Positions 52,785 through 61,305 of a stretch of 64,000 nucleotides of DNA are shown here, piece by piece. This stretch comes from Variovorax terrae (GTDB lineage Bacteria; Pseudomonadota; Gammaproteobacteria; Burkholderiales; Burkholderiaceae_C). The DNA lies in the NCBI RefSeq assembly GCF_022809125.1, contig NZ_JALGBI010000002.1:257685-321684 (forward strand), written 5' to 3'. Below the pieces are notes generated by a model that had not been told where the DNA came from, did not search any database, and worked only from the letters and a program-made list of their open reading frames with translations. Every line of letters starts with the position of its first letter. The first letter of the stretch is position 1. Made by a program: the position numbers and the translations under genes.

Positions 52785-54132
52785 GGGTTGGCTCCGAAGC
52801 CGAGGCCCCATGGGCGGGAAGGATCGCTGCCCGGCACTCGCCGAAACCGATGGAAACGAACCCCTCGCGCTCGCAGCGGCCACTGAGTGTCACCTCATCC
52901 CCATCCTCCAGGAAACTGCGCTGCTCGCCGGTGGCCTCGAGGTGCAGCGGCCGGCTGCCGCCTGCTGTCAATTCGAGCAGGGCGCCCTGCGCGCCTTCGG
53001 CTTCGCCGGAGACCGTGCCGGAGCCGAGCAGGTCGCCGGTGTCGAGCGCACAGCCATTGCTGGTGTGATGGGCCACCATCTGGCCGAAGGTCCAGTACAG
53101 GCCGGCGGACGTGGAGCGGCTGAGCCGCATCGCAGGCAGGCCAAGCTGGGCCATGCGCCGCGTGCAGAGGCTTGCTTCCAGCATCACATGAACGCCGCCG
53201 CTCTCCTGGTCGGTGCTGGAAAACAGATACGGCAAAGGCTGCGGGTCAGCGGCTTCCCTGTGCGCCGCCGGCACCCGAAAGGGAATCAGCGCGTCTGCGG
53301 TGACCACCCAGGGAGACACGGTGGTGGCGAAGCTCTTGGAGAGAAAGGGGCCGAGGGGCTGGTACTCCCAGGACTGGATGTCGCGAGCCGACCAGTCATT
53401 CAGCAGCGAAAAGCCAAAGACATGGTCCCAGGCGCTTCCCACCGGGATGGCCTCGTCGCGCATCGACGGTGCGCCGATGTACAGACCGAGTTCGACCTCA
53501 TAGTCGAGCCGAAGCGAGGGTCCGAACGTGGGCGCCGCTTCGCCGGGCCCCTTGGTCTGCCCCCTTGGCCGGCGAACCGGTTCGCCGCTGACGCGCACGC
53601 TGCTGGCACGGCCGTTGTACCCGATCGGCACGTACTTGTAGTTGGGCAGCAGCGGATTGTCGGGCCGCATCAGCCGGCCCACGTTGGTCGCGTGATGCAC
53701 CGAGGCGTAGAAGTCGGTGTAGCCGCCGATGCGCACGGGCAGGTGCAGTTCGGCCTGCGACAAGGGAATGAGCGCCGCCGCCACGGCGTCGCGAGCCTCG
53801 CTGCCGGCTGCCAGCAACTGCGACAGCCGATGGCGCAGCGCCGAGGCCGCAGGCTGGCCGAGCCGCATCAGGTCATTGAGCGACGGTGCGCGGCAAGCGT
53901 CCGCGGCGGCCCGCGCGAGAGCGTCGCCCATCAGGTCGGCGCAGGCCCCGACGTCGAGGATCTGGTCGCCGATGCCGACACCGCACCTTGGAGGATGAAG
54001 GCTCCCCGTGGTGGATGAAAAGACAGCGAAGGGCAGGTTCTGAATGGGAAATTCGGCGCCGGGTGCGTTGGCCGACTTGACCCAGCTGCGCAAGGCCGGG
54101 GCATGGGTGGCATTGGGGACGGGTGCGCTCAC
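52774..54132 (-). CDS. fahA: Fumarylacetoacetase
   Basis: 452 residues from a GTG at 54130-54132 (GGAGG upstream) overlapping the SDR stop. It has the N-terminal FAH domain (AEFPIQNLPFAVFSS) and the catalytic FAH fold: FYASVHHATNVGRLMRPDNP, DYEVELGLYIG, FSLLNDWSARDIQSWEYQPL and GDLLGSGTVSG. This is the full-length, eukaryotic-like fumarylacetoacetase rather than the short FahD type. It hydrolyses the product of the homogentisate route to fumarate and acetoacetate. Confidence 0.95.
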   Translation of the reverse strand: MSAPVPNATHAPALRSWVKSANAPGAEFPIQNLPFAVFSSTTGSLHPPRCGVGIGDQILDVGACADLMGDALARAAADACRAPSLNDLMRLGQPAASALRHRLSQLLAAGSEARDAVAAALIPLSQAELHLPVRIGGYTDFYASVHHATNVGRLMRPDNPLLPNYKYVPIGYNGRASSVRVSGEPVRRPRGQTKGPGEAAPTFGPSLRLDYEVELGLYIGAPSMRDEAIPVGSAWDHVFGFSLLNDWSARDIQSWEYQPLGPFLSKSFATTVSPWVVTADALIPFRVPAAHREAADPQPLPYLFSSTDQESGGVHVMLEASLCTRRMAQLGLPAMRLSRSTSAGLYWTFGQMVAHHTSNGCALDTGDLLGSGTVSGEAEGAQGALLELTAGGSRPLHLEATGEQRSFLEDGDEVTLSGRCEREGFVSIGFGECRAAILPAHGASASEPTHAR

Positions 54133-54890
54133 AACGTGAATCCTCCATCGATGACGATGCGGGTGCCCGTCGCCGTGCGCAGATGCGTGATGCAGCCGAC
54201 CACGGCCAGCGCCACATCCTCGGGCGTGACGGCGCGCCCGAGCGGTGTGGCCTCGCCTTTCTTGCGCACATCGTCCAGTGACCGCCCGGGCACGAAGCCG
54301 GTGCTCACCGACGCCGGCGAGACGCAAAGGAAGCGCACCTGCGGGCCGAAGGCGCGCGCCAGGGACAGCGTCATGGTGTCGATCGCGGCCTTGGCCGCGC
54401 AATAGGCGATGTTGCTGCCCGATCCAGTGAACGCCGCCACCGACGAGACCGACACCACGGTGGCGTCGTTCGATCGGCGCAGCAGGGGCATCAGGGCGCG
54501 CATGATGGAGTAGGTTCCTCCCGCGTTGGCCAACAGCACCTCATTGAACAGGCCGCTGTCCAGCCGCTCCAGGTCATCGTGGGGAATGCGTGTCGTGTAG
54601 CCGGCGCAATTCACCAGCACATCGACCTGTCCGTGGTCCTGCTCCAGGCTCTTTGCCAGCGCGGCGTGCGTGGCCGTGTCGTCCAGCGGGAGGCGCGCGA
54701 TGCGGTGATGGGTTCCGGGCAGCGAAGCCCGCAAGGCTTCGGCCCGCTCCTCGCCCTGGTGGTAGCCGATGACGAGCTGCGCGCCTTCGGCCGCCAGTGC
54801 GGCGACCGTCGCGGCACCGATGCCGTTGCTGCCGCCGGTGACGACAGCCGTTTTTCCCCGCAGCGGCTGGCGGGTGTCCGGTGGATGCAT
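54129..54890 (-). CDS. SDR-family oxidoreductase
   Basis: 253 residues. Cofactor loop TGGSNGIGAAT, NCAGYTTRIP, catalytic Ser in VSVSSVAAFTG and YCAAK (YxxxK), and the closing IVIDGGFTL are complete. As first gene of the fahA/hmgA operon it may process a precursor of the ring-cleavage substrate, but its substrate is unknown. Its start faces the divergent IclR gene across 113 bp with an inverted repeat. Confidence 0.9.
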   Translation of the reverse strand: MHPPDTRQPLRGKTAVVTGGSNGIGAATVAALAAEGAQLVIGYHQGEERAEALRASLPGTHHRIARLPLDDTATHAALAKSLEQDHGQVDVLVNCAGYTTRIPHDDLERLDSGLFNEVLLANAGGTYSIMRALMPLLRRSNDATVVSVSSVAAFTGSGSNIAYCAAKAAIDTMTLSLARAFGPQVRFLCVSPASVSTGFVPGRSLDDVRKKGEATPLGRAVTPEDVALAVVGCITHLRTATGTRIVIDGGFTL

Positions 54891-54970
54891 TGCTCGTTTC
54901 CTTCACGTGGCGGCGCGAACCATCGCCACGCCGACGCGGATTATGTTCGCCGCCTCCGGTTTCATCAGTA

Positions 54971-54993
54971 CAATTTCCGTTTAATGGACATTG
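54971..54993. promoter_or_regulatory. Imperfect inverted repeat, candidate IclR operator
   Basis: CAATTTCC (54971-54978), 7 nt, GGACATTG (54986-54993): seven of eight arm positions pair. It lies 10 bp upstream of the IclR start and about 80 bp from the divergent SDR start, a good place to control both. Confidence 0.5.
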
Positions 54994-55003
54994 CTTGGGC
55001 TCA

Positions 55004-55777
55004 ATGGCAAACCAACCCGATACCGGCTCCCTGAAGCGCGGCGTGCTCCTGCTCAAGAGCCTGGCCACCGCGGGCACCCGCGGACTGGCGCTCACCGAAG
55101 TTTCGCAGCGGGCCGGCACGCCTCATCCTTCCACGCACCGCGTGCTGGGCCAGTTGATCGCCGAAGGGCTGGCCGAGTACGTGGAAGAGACGCGCCGCTA
55201 CCGGCTGGGGCCGCTGGTGTTCGAGCTGGGCCTGGCAAGCGCCGTGCTGCACGATATCCGCGACCTCTGCCAGGAGCCGATGGCCGGCCTTTCCTTCGAA
55301 ACCGAGGACACGGTGTATCTGGTCGTGCGCAGCGGCTTCGAGGCGGTCTGCATGCATCGCATCGAGGGCTCGTTCCCGATTCGCACGCTGGTGCTGCAGG
55401 TCGGCAGCCGGCGTCCGCTGGGGGTCGGCGCGGGCGGGCTGGCGATCCTGTCGGCGATCGAGCCGGAAGAGCGCGACCGAACCATCGCCCGAATCGCGTC
55501 GACATTGAAGGCCTACGGCAAGCTCAGCGCCAGGGCGCTGACCGAGGCCTGCGTCCTGGCGCACGACAGCGGCGTGGCTGTCGTGCGCGACATCGTCACG
55601 CTCGGCGTCACCGGCGTGGGCGTGCCGTTTCGCAACCCCGCGGGCCAGCCGATCGGCGCGCTGAGCGTGGCCGCCTTGAGTCAGCGCATGACGCCGCGCC
55701 GGGTGCAGCGGATCGCACACAACCTCAAGGCGGCCGCCGCTGAAGTGGAGCGCAAGCTGCGGGTCGGCGGCCGATAG
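55004..55777 (+). CDS. IclR-family regulator
   Basis: 257 residues from the ATG at 55004. The N-terminal winged helix reads GVLLLKSLATAG and LTEVSQRAGTPHPSTHRVLG; the IclR effector domain includes LQVGSRRPLGVGAGGLAIL and GVGVPFRNPAGQPIGALSV. Divergent from the SDR-fahA-NIPSNAP-hmgA operon and therefore its probable regulator. It is similar to the second IclR protein at 60457. Confidence 0.93.
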   Translation: MANQPDTGSLKRGVLLLKSLATAGTRGLALTEVSQRAGTPHPSTHRVLGQLIAEGLAEYVEETRRYRLGPLVFELGLASAVLHDIRDLCQEPMAGLSFETEDTVYLVVRSGFEAVCMHRIEGSFPIRTLVLQVGSRRPLGVGAGGLAILSAIEPEERDRTIARIASTLKAYGKLSARALTEACVLAHDSGVAVVRDIVTLGVTGVGVPFRNPAGQPIGALSVAALSQRMTPRRVQRIAHNLKAAAAEVERKLRVGGR

Positions 55778-55925
55778 TTTTGTGGCCAGCAGCGGAAATT
55801 TCAGGACGATCCGGTAAGCGACAAGCATTTTCGATTCGTGCGGTGGCGAGCCAAGTGCCTACATTGCGGGCATGGGCGACGCACAACGCAGCAGAACGGA
55901 AAAATTCCAGCCAGCGGAATCTGTT

Positions 55926-56747
55926 TCAGGCCACCAGGCAGCGCCTGAACTCGCTCGGCGGAATGGCGACGTGCTGCGCGAAAAACCGTGTGAAGTGGCT
56001 GGGGGCATAGAAGCCGAGCTGTGCAGCCACCTCCGCCAGGGGCATGTCGGAACCGGCGAGCATCTTGACTGCCAGGTGCAGGCGGACCCAGTCCAGGTAG
56101 TGCTGCGGCGTCACGCCCACGCTGTCCTTGAAGCGGGCAAAGAATTGCGAACGGGACAGACCCGCATGCGCGGCGACCGTCAGCAGATCCGGGTTGTTGG
56201 CCGCATGCTGCTGGATGTAGGCGATGGCCCGCCGCACGCGCGAATCGACCCGGCCGATGCGCAGGGCCGGCCCCTTCTGGGCATACGCGTAGCTCACGGC
56301 GGCCACCAGTTCGCGCACCAGTTCGACATGCGCCCGCTCGTCGTGCGCGGGGCCGATGCCGTGGATGCTTTTGACCAGCTTTTCCACCAGCGAACGCAGG
56401 GCCGGGGTTGTGCGCACCGAGTTGCACGGAAACATGCCGTCGCCGGCGGCCGGCCCGTAGACATTGGCTTCCAGCCAGGCCGGATCAATCAGCAGCGACA
56501 GCAGCAGCGTCGGGGCGCCGCTGTTCTCTTCCTTGGCATGGGTGGTCCAGGGGTTCAGCACGATCATGTGCTCGCTGTCCAGCGGCAACGGCTCGCGCTC
56601 CACGCGGAACACCGTGCCGGCGCCCTCGACCTGGAACAGGAAATTGAATTCGGCGTGCGCGTGGGCCACCACGGCGCGGGTGCCCAGGCTCACCGTGGCT
56701 CGTCCAAAGGGGCCGATCAGGACCGCAGCATGAGGTTTCGTCTCCAT
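55926..56747 (-). CDS. AraC-family regulator
   Basis: 273 residues. N-terminal cupin (VVAHAHAEFNFLFQVEGAGT) and C-terminal AraC helix-turn-helix pair (LTVAAHAGLSRSQFFARFKD; LAEVAAQLGFYAPSHFTRFF) are clear. It starts 35 bp from the divergent alpha/beta hydrolase gene, so it is the best candidate regulator of the 56.8-64 kb operon, along with the internal IclR gene. Confidence 0.92.
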   Translation of the reverse strand: METKPHAAVLIGPFGRATVSLGTRAVVAHAHAEFNFLFQVEGAGTVFRVEREPLPLDSEHMIVLNPWTTHAKEENSGAPTLLLSLLIDPAWLEANVYGPAAGDGMFPCNSVRTTPALRSLVEKLVKSIHGIGPAHDERAHVELVRELVAAVSYAYAQKGPALRIGRVDSRVRRAIAYIQQHAANNPDLLTVAAHAGLSRSQFFARFKDSVGVTPQHYLDWVRLHLAVKMLAGSDMPLAEVAAQLGFYAPSHFTRFFAQHVAIPPSEFRRCLVA

Positions 56748-56782
56748 GTCATCACCTTAACTTGATTGCAGCAAGGGAATCG

Positions 56783-57964
56783 ATGTTTTTATATTTTCCG
56801 GAAAATTATAGGTGGTCGCTCGCCGTTCTTCGCGCCATTGCCGCCGGAGGGCTGTTCGGCGAAATTGATTGGGCTTGCTCACGCCTGAAGGGCGCGGCGA
56901 TGCAGGGGCCCTCGGGCGATCTCGAGGCCTGGCACGCGGCCTGGCGCGATCTGGGGCAGCAGTTGGAGGATTTCGCCCTCCAGGCGGCGGAAGGCGGCTC
57001 GCCGGTGAGCGCCAGCGATTCGCTCCTGCGCGCGTCGGTGTACTACCAGTGGGCAGAAGGCCTGCTCGACCCTGACGACGACCGTGCCGCCGCGATGTAC
57101 GGCAAGCACCTGTCCTGCTTTGCGGGATTTGCGTCTTATCGAGCCCCGGTCATCGAAGTGGTTGAAATTCCATTCGGCACGCAAACCATCCCGGCCTATG
57201 TGGTGCCCGCGGTCGGCGTGCAGGGGCGGGCGCCCGCCGTGCTGCTGTCCGACGGACTCGATGCCAACAAGGAGGAGATGTTCTATGTCGCGCTCGCGCT
57301 GGCGCGCCGGGGCATCACGACTGTCGCCTTCGACGGCCCCGGGCAGGGGGCTGCGTTGCGGCTGCAAGGCATGACCGCGCGGCATGATTTCGAGGTGCCC
57401 GTGAGTGCCTGCATCGACTGGCTGCAGCAGCGCACCGATGTCGATCCCGGCCGCATCGGTCTGCTGGCGGCCAGCTGGGGCGGCTACTACGCGCCGCGCG
57501 CGGCGGCGTTCGAGAAACGCATCAAGGCCTGTGGCGTGATGGGCGCGGTGTTCGATACGCACGCCTGCATGGTGCGCCGGGTCGGCTACGTGCCCGGTCG
57601 GGGCGCGACACAGCTGGGCGGTAACGCGCCATTGGGAACAACGGGCAAGAACATCCTGCGCATCCTGGGCGCAGCGGATTGGGAGAGCGCCTTCGCCAAG
57701 CTTGAGGACTTCCGTCTGGAAACGGTGGCCTCCCGCATCGACTGCGACCTGATGATCGTGCACGGCGCCAACGACCGGCACGCCCCGCCGTCGGAGGCGC
57801 AGCGCCTCTACGACGCGGTGTCGTCGCGGCACAAGCGGCTGCGCGTCTTCACGGAAGCCGAAGGCGGCGCCGCTCATGTCAACCTGGATCGGCCCGAGCC
57901 GGCGCTGAGCATGATTTGTGACTGGATGGCGCAGCGCCTGAGCAAGGAGGTCCTCCATGGCTGA
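56783..57964 (+). CDS. Alpha/beta hydrolase, dihydroxypseudooxynicotine-hydrolase/FrsA-like
   Basis: 393 residues from the ATG at 56783 (AAGGGA upstream). A helical N-terminal cap of about 140 residues precedes the hydrolase core: AVLLSDGLDANKEEM (oxyanion strand), nucleophile in LLAASWGGYYAPRAA, Asp in VHGANDRHAPP and His in EGGAAHVNLD. The cap-plus-core design resembles C-C bond hydrolases of the 2,6-dihydroxypseudooxynicotine hydrolase group as I recall it. A 14-bp perfect palindrome lies in its first codons. The next gene overlaps by 8 bp. Confidence 0.82.
   Translation: MFLYFPENYRWSLAVLRAIAAGGLFGEIDWACSRLKGAAMQGPSGDLEAWHAAWRDLGQQLEDFALQAAEGGSPVSASDSLLRASVYYQWAEGLLDPDDDRAAAMYGKHLSCFAGFASYRAPVIEVVEIPFGTQTIPAYVVPAVGVQGRAPAVLLSDGLDANKEEMFYVALALARRGITTVAFDGPGQGAALRLQGMTARHDFEVPVSACIDWLQQRTDVDPGRIGLLAASWGGYYAPRAAAFEKRIKACGVMGAVFDTHACMVRRVGYVPGRGATQLGGNAPLGTTGKNILRILGAADWESAFAKLEDFRLETVASRIDCDLMIVHGANDRHAPPSEAQRLYDAVSSRHKRLRVFTEAEGGAAHVNLDRPEPALSMICDWMAQRLSKEVLHG
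56793..56806. promoter_or_regulatory. Palindrome at the 5' end of the hydrolase gene
   Basis: ATTTTCC followed directly by GGAAAAT, a perfect 14-bp palindrome in codons 4-8 and the most AT-rich patch nearby. It could be a repressor site just downstream of the start, or chance. The related word ATTTCC occurs in the inverted repeat at 54971. Confidence 0.35.
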
Positions 57965-58673
57965 GAACATTCGCGTCTCGCGCGATGGCGCGGTTCTCAC
58001 GATCGCCATCGACCGCACCGAGGCGGGCAATCGCCTCACCAACGAGATGGCCGGAGCGCTCGCCGATGCGCTCGACGCCGCCGGCGACAGCCGCGTCATT
58101 CTGCTGCGAGCGCAGGGTCCCGACTTCTGCCTGGGGCGCGACATCGAGCCTCCCGCGCCCGGAGCCGGCGTGCGCGCGCTGGATGTGTTGCGTGACGACG
58201 CAGGCCCGATCATCGCACTCTATGCGGCGCTGGCTCGCCGAAACCAGCCCATTGTGGGCCTGGTCCAGGGCAAGGCCTGGGGCATCGGGCTGGTGCTTGC
58301 GGCGATGTGCGACCTGACCTTCGTTACGCAGGGCAGCAGCTTCCGGCTGCGCGAGCTTGAGCGTGGCATTCCGCCCTGTATAGCGATGGCGCCGCTGCTG
58401 GACCGGTTGGCTGGCAAGGCGCTGGCGCACCTGGTCTACACGGCCGGTGAAATGGATGCGGCGTGGGCGCTCACCCATGGGGTGGCGGGTGAGATCGTCG
58501 CGGACGGTGCGCTCGAATCGCGCGCGCGCGAAGCCGCAGAAAAGATGGCCTCCTTCCCGCGCGAGGTGGTGGAGGCCGTGAAGCAGTTCATGGCCCATGC
58601 GCTGCACTCGGGCGAAAGCAGGGCGGCCCTGTATGGCGCGAGCCTGCTGGCCAACGTGTTGGGCTCGCGCTGA
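57957..58673 (+). CDS. Enoyl-CoA hydratase/isomerase family protein
   Basis: 238 residues. Crotonase fold: ILLRAQGPDFCLGRDIEPP, VGLVQGKAWGIGLVLAAMCDL and the LRELERGIPP segment where one acidic catalytic residue usually lies. The usual HGxxxGGG oxyanion loop is GKAWGIGLV, which is atypical, and the chain is at the short end for the family. It may act as a hydratase, isomerase or retro-Claisen hydrolase on a CoA ester made by the ligase encoded downstream. Confidence 0.88.
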   Translation: MAENIRVSRDGAVLTIAIDRTEAGNRLTNEMAGALADALDAAGDSRVILLRAQGPDFCLGRDIEPPAPGAGVRALDVLRDDAGPIIALYAALARRNQPIVGLVQGKAWGIGLVLAAMCDLTFVTQGSSFRLRELERGIPPCIAMAPLLDRLAGKALAHLVYTAGEMDAAWALTHGVAGEIVADGALESRAREAAEKMASFPREVVEAVKQFMAHALHSGESRAALYGASLLANVLGSR

Positions 58674-58703
58674 CCCGGTGTTCGAATTCAAAGGAGACGC
58701 GAT

Positions 58704-59672
58704 ATGAGATTGATCATCAGACTGGCGATCGGCGCCGCCGTTTTTGTGCTGGCCTCGATGGCGCCGGCCTGGGCCGCCTATCCCGACAAGCCGATCCGGA
58801 TCCTGGTGGGCTTTCCCGCGGGCAGCGCCGGCGACCTGCTGGCGCGCAGCGTCGGCCAGAAGCTCGGCGAGCGGCTGGGGCAGCCGGTGCTGGTCGAGAA
58901 CCGCACCGGCGCGGGCAGCAGCATCGCGGCCGAGGCGGTTGCCAAGGCGCCGGCCGATGGCTACACGCTCCTGTTGAGCACGTCGGCCAACGTCATCAAC
59001 CAGAGCGTCTCCAGCAATCTGAAGTTCGACTTCACGCGCGACCTGGCGCCTGTGATGCTGATCGGCGAAAACCCCGTCGTGCTGATCGGCGTCGCGTCCA
59101 CGGCGCCACGCTCCATCGCGGCGCTGGTCGCCCGCGCGAAGGCATTGCCCGACCGGATGACCTACGCGTCCTCGGGCAACGGCACGTTCACGCACCTGTA
59201 CGGCGAGCTGTTCAAGCTGACCACGGGCGTCAAGATCACGCATGTGCCGTATCGCGGCAGCGTTCCGGCGATGACGGATCTGCTGGCCGGTGTGGTGGAC
59301 CTGTCGTTCACGCCGGTCACGCCCGTCATGGCCCACATCAAGTCCGGCCGTCTCAAGGCATTGGCCGTCATCGGCAAGAGCCGCATGGCCGCGCTGCCCG
59401 AGGTACCGACATTCGCTGAAGCGGGCATTCCGGGCTTCGACTCGGCGCTCTGGTTTGGCCTGAGCGCGCCAGCCGGCACGCCGCCGGCCGTCATCGACCA
59501 GCTCAATACCGAATTGCGGCTGGTGCTGAAGATGCCGGACGTGAAATCGCAACTAGATATGCAGGGCATCACCATCGTCGCCGACGGCCCGGCCAAGTTC
59601 CGCCAGTTGATCGCGCGCGAGCACGGGCAATGGACCCGGATCGTCAAGGCAGCGGACATCAAGGCCGAATGA
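58704..59672 (+). CDS. Bug-family tripartite tricarboxylate transporter receptor
   Basis: 322 residues with a signal peptide (FVLASMAPAWAAYPDKP). The Bug landmarks YPDKPIRILVGFPAGSAGD, ENRTGAGSSIAAEAVAKAPA, YASSGNGTFTHLYGE and GLSAPAGTPPAVIDQLN are present. Periplasmic receptor for a carboxylate; no TctA/TctB partners are in the window, as is usual for the many orphan Bug proteins of this order. AAGGAG precedes the ATG. Confidence 0.95.
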   Translation: MRLIIRLAIGAAVFVLASMAPAWAAYPDKPIRILVGFPAGSAGDLLARSVGQKLGERLGQPVLVENRTGAGSSIAAEAVAKAPADGYTLLLSTSANVINQSVSSNLKFDFTRDLAPVMLIGENPVVLIGVASTAPRSIAALVARAKALPDRMTYASSGNGTFTHLYGELFKLTTGVKITHVPYRGSVPAMTDLLAGVVDLSFTPVTPVMAHIKSGRLKALAVIGKSRMAALPEVPTFAEAGIPGFDSALWFGLSAPAGTPPAVIDQLNTELRLVLKMPDVKSQLDMQGITIVADGPAKFRQLIAREHGQWTRIVKAADIKAE

Positions 59673-59704
59673 AAAACAACACATCAATGAAGGAGCGAGA
59701 AAGC

Positions 59705-60460
59705 ATGATTGCCTATGAGCGTTTTGGAAACGGACCGTCCTGCGTCTTCGTGCTGCACGGCTGGTTTGGCGACCACGGGATCTGGAAATCCACCTATCCG
59801 TTGCTGGATGGGGAGCGCTTCAGCTATGTGTTTGTCGACTACCGGGGCTATGGCGCCTCGCGCAACCTGCCCGGCCCGCATTCGATGGCGCAGATTTCGG
59901 CCGATGTGCGCGAGCTGGCGGCCCATCTCGGTTGGGCGCGCTACGCCGTGGTCGGCCACTCGATGGGTGGCATGGCGGCGCAGCGGGTTGCGATCGATGC
60001 GCCGCAAGCCGTCAGCGCCGTGGTCGGCGTAACGCCGGTGCCAGCCGGCGGGGTGCCGTTGCCGCCGGAGGTCTTGGCGATCTTCAAAGCCGCAGCCACG
60101 GACGACCGCGCAGCCGCCGGTGTCGTCGAAGGCTCGCTGGGCAACCGCCTGACGCCGGCGCTGACAGGAATGATCCTGAGGCATACGCATGGCACCGTTG
60201 CGCCCGAAGTCTTCTCCGCCTATCTGCATGCGTTCACCGCGACAGACTTTTCCGGCGAATGCGCGGCGTACCAAGGCCCGCTGCTGGTCCTGATCGGCCA
60301 GCACGACCAGGGCGTGAGCGACGAATTCGTGCGCGCCACGTTCCCCCGGCTCTACCCGCAAGCGGTGCTGCAGGTCCTGCCCAATGCCGGCCACTACCCG
60401 ATGGTGGAGACGCCGGCACACCTGGTTGCAGTGATCGAGGCGTTCCTGACGCAACCATGA
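59705..60460 (+). CDS. Alpha/beta hydrolase
   Basis: 251 residues from the ATG at 59705; an ATG at 59687 is also possible. HGWFGDHGIW (oxyanion), nucleophile GHSMGGMAAQ near residue 98, Asp in LIGQHDQGVSD and His in NAGHYPMVETP form the triad. Size fits serine esterases, lactonases or C-C hydrolases such as those acting on ring-fission products. The stop overlaps the IclR start (ATGA). Confidence 0.92.
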   Translation: MIAYERFGNGPSCVFVLHGWFGDHGIWKSTYPLLDGERFSYVFVDYRGYGASRNLPGPHSMAQISADVRELAAHLGWARYAVVGHSMGGMAAQRVAIDAPQAVSAVVGVTPVPAGGVPLPPEVLAIFKAAATDDRAAAGVVEGSLGNRLTPALTGMILRHTHGTVAPEVFSAYLHAFTATDFSGECAAYQGPLLVLIGQHDQGVSDEFVRATFPRLYPQAVLQVLPNAGHYPMVETPAHLVAVIEAFLTQP

Positions 60461-61266
60461 CCCTGGACGAAGCCGCCGGGCCTGCGCTGTCGGGCGCGGG
60501 CTTGGTCCGGCGCGCCGCGGTGATCCTGCGCACGCTTGCCACCGTGGGCAACCAGGGCGCGCCGCTCACCAGCCTGGCCTATGCGGTCGGCCTGCCCAAC
60601 GCGACGCTGCACCGCTTGCTCAGGCAATTGATCGAAGAGCGGCTGGCCATGCAGATCGAGGGCAGCCGGCGCTACGCGCTCGGGCCGCTGGCCTACGAGA
60701 TCGGTCTGGCGGCAGCGCGGCAGTTCGACATGCGCAGCCTGTTCAGTCCGGTGCTGACCGAACTGGCCGCGCAGACCGGCGAGACGGTCTACCTCATTCT
60801 TCGCAGCGGCGACGAGGCCGTGTGCATCGACATCGTCGAGGGCCCGTCGCCCGTGCGCATCGCCCGGCTGCGGGTCGGCAGCCGGCGTCCCCTGGGGCTG
60901 GGCGCCGGCGGCCTGGCAATCTTGGCCGCGTTAACGGCCGACGAGGCGGATCGCGTGCTGCGCACCGTGGCCGCGACCATCGAGCGCGAGTGGGGCCTGT
61001 CCGAGGCGTTCCTGCGCAAGTCGCTGCAGGATGCCCAGCGCGACGGCTACGCGCTGATTCGCAACCGCATCTCAGCCGGTGTCACCGCTGTCGGCCGCAG
61101 CTTCAGCGACGGGCTGGGGAGGGTTTTTGGCGCCGTCAGTGTCGCGGCCGTGAATGAGCGCATGGGGCCGGCCGCGGTGGCGGGGTTTCACGCGCCGCTG
61201 GCGCGGGCCTGCGCCGCACTCGAAACCACCCTGCGCAGGCGAAGCTGGCCGCTGGTCGATTCGTGA
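60457..61266 (+). CDS. IclR-family regulator inside the catabolic operon
   Basis: 269 residues. Winged helix LTSLAYAVGLPNATLHRLLR and effector domain LRVGSRRPLGLGAGGLAIL. It is translationally coupled to the upstream hydrolase and 39 bp ahead of the ligase, so regulator and enzymes are made from one message. It shares the VGSRRPLGxGAGGLAIL block with the IclR at 55004, pointing to a duplication or to membership in one subfamily. Confidence 0.93.
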   Translation: MTLDEAAGPALSGAGLVRRAAVILRTLATVGNQGAPLTSLAYAVGLPNATLHRLLRQLIEERLAMQIEGSRRYALGPLAYEIGLAAARQFDMRSLFSPVLTELAAQTGETVYLILRSGDEAVCIDIVEGPSPVRIARLRVGSRRPLGLGAGGLAILAALTADEADRVLRTVAATIEREWGLSEAFLRKSLQDAQRDGYALIRNRISAGVTAVGRSFSDGLGRVFGAVSVAAVNERMGPAAVAGFHAPLARACAALETTLRRRSWPLVDS

Positions 61267-61305
61267 TTTGACAGATCTTTGATACCCCGATGCCAGACTG
61301 GCGGA

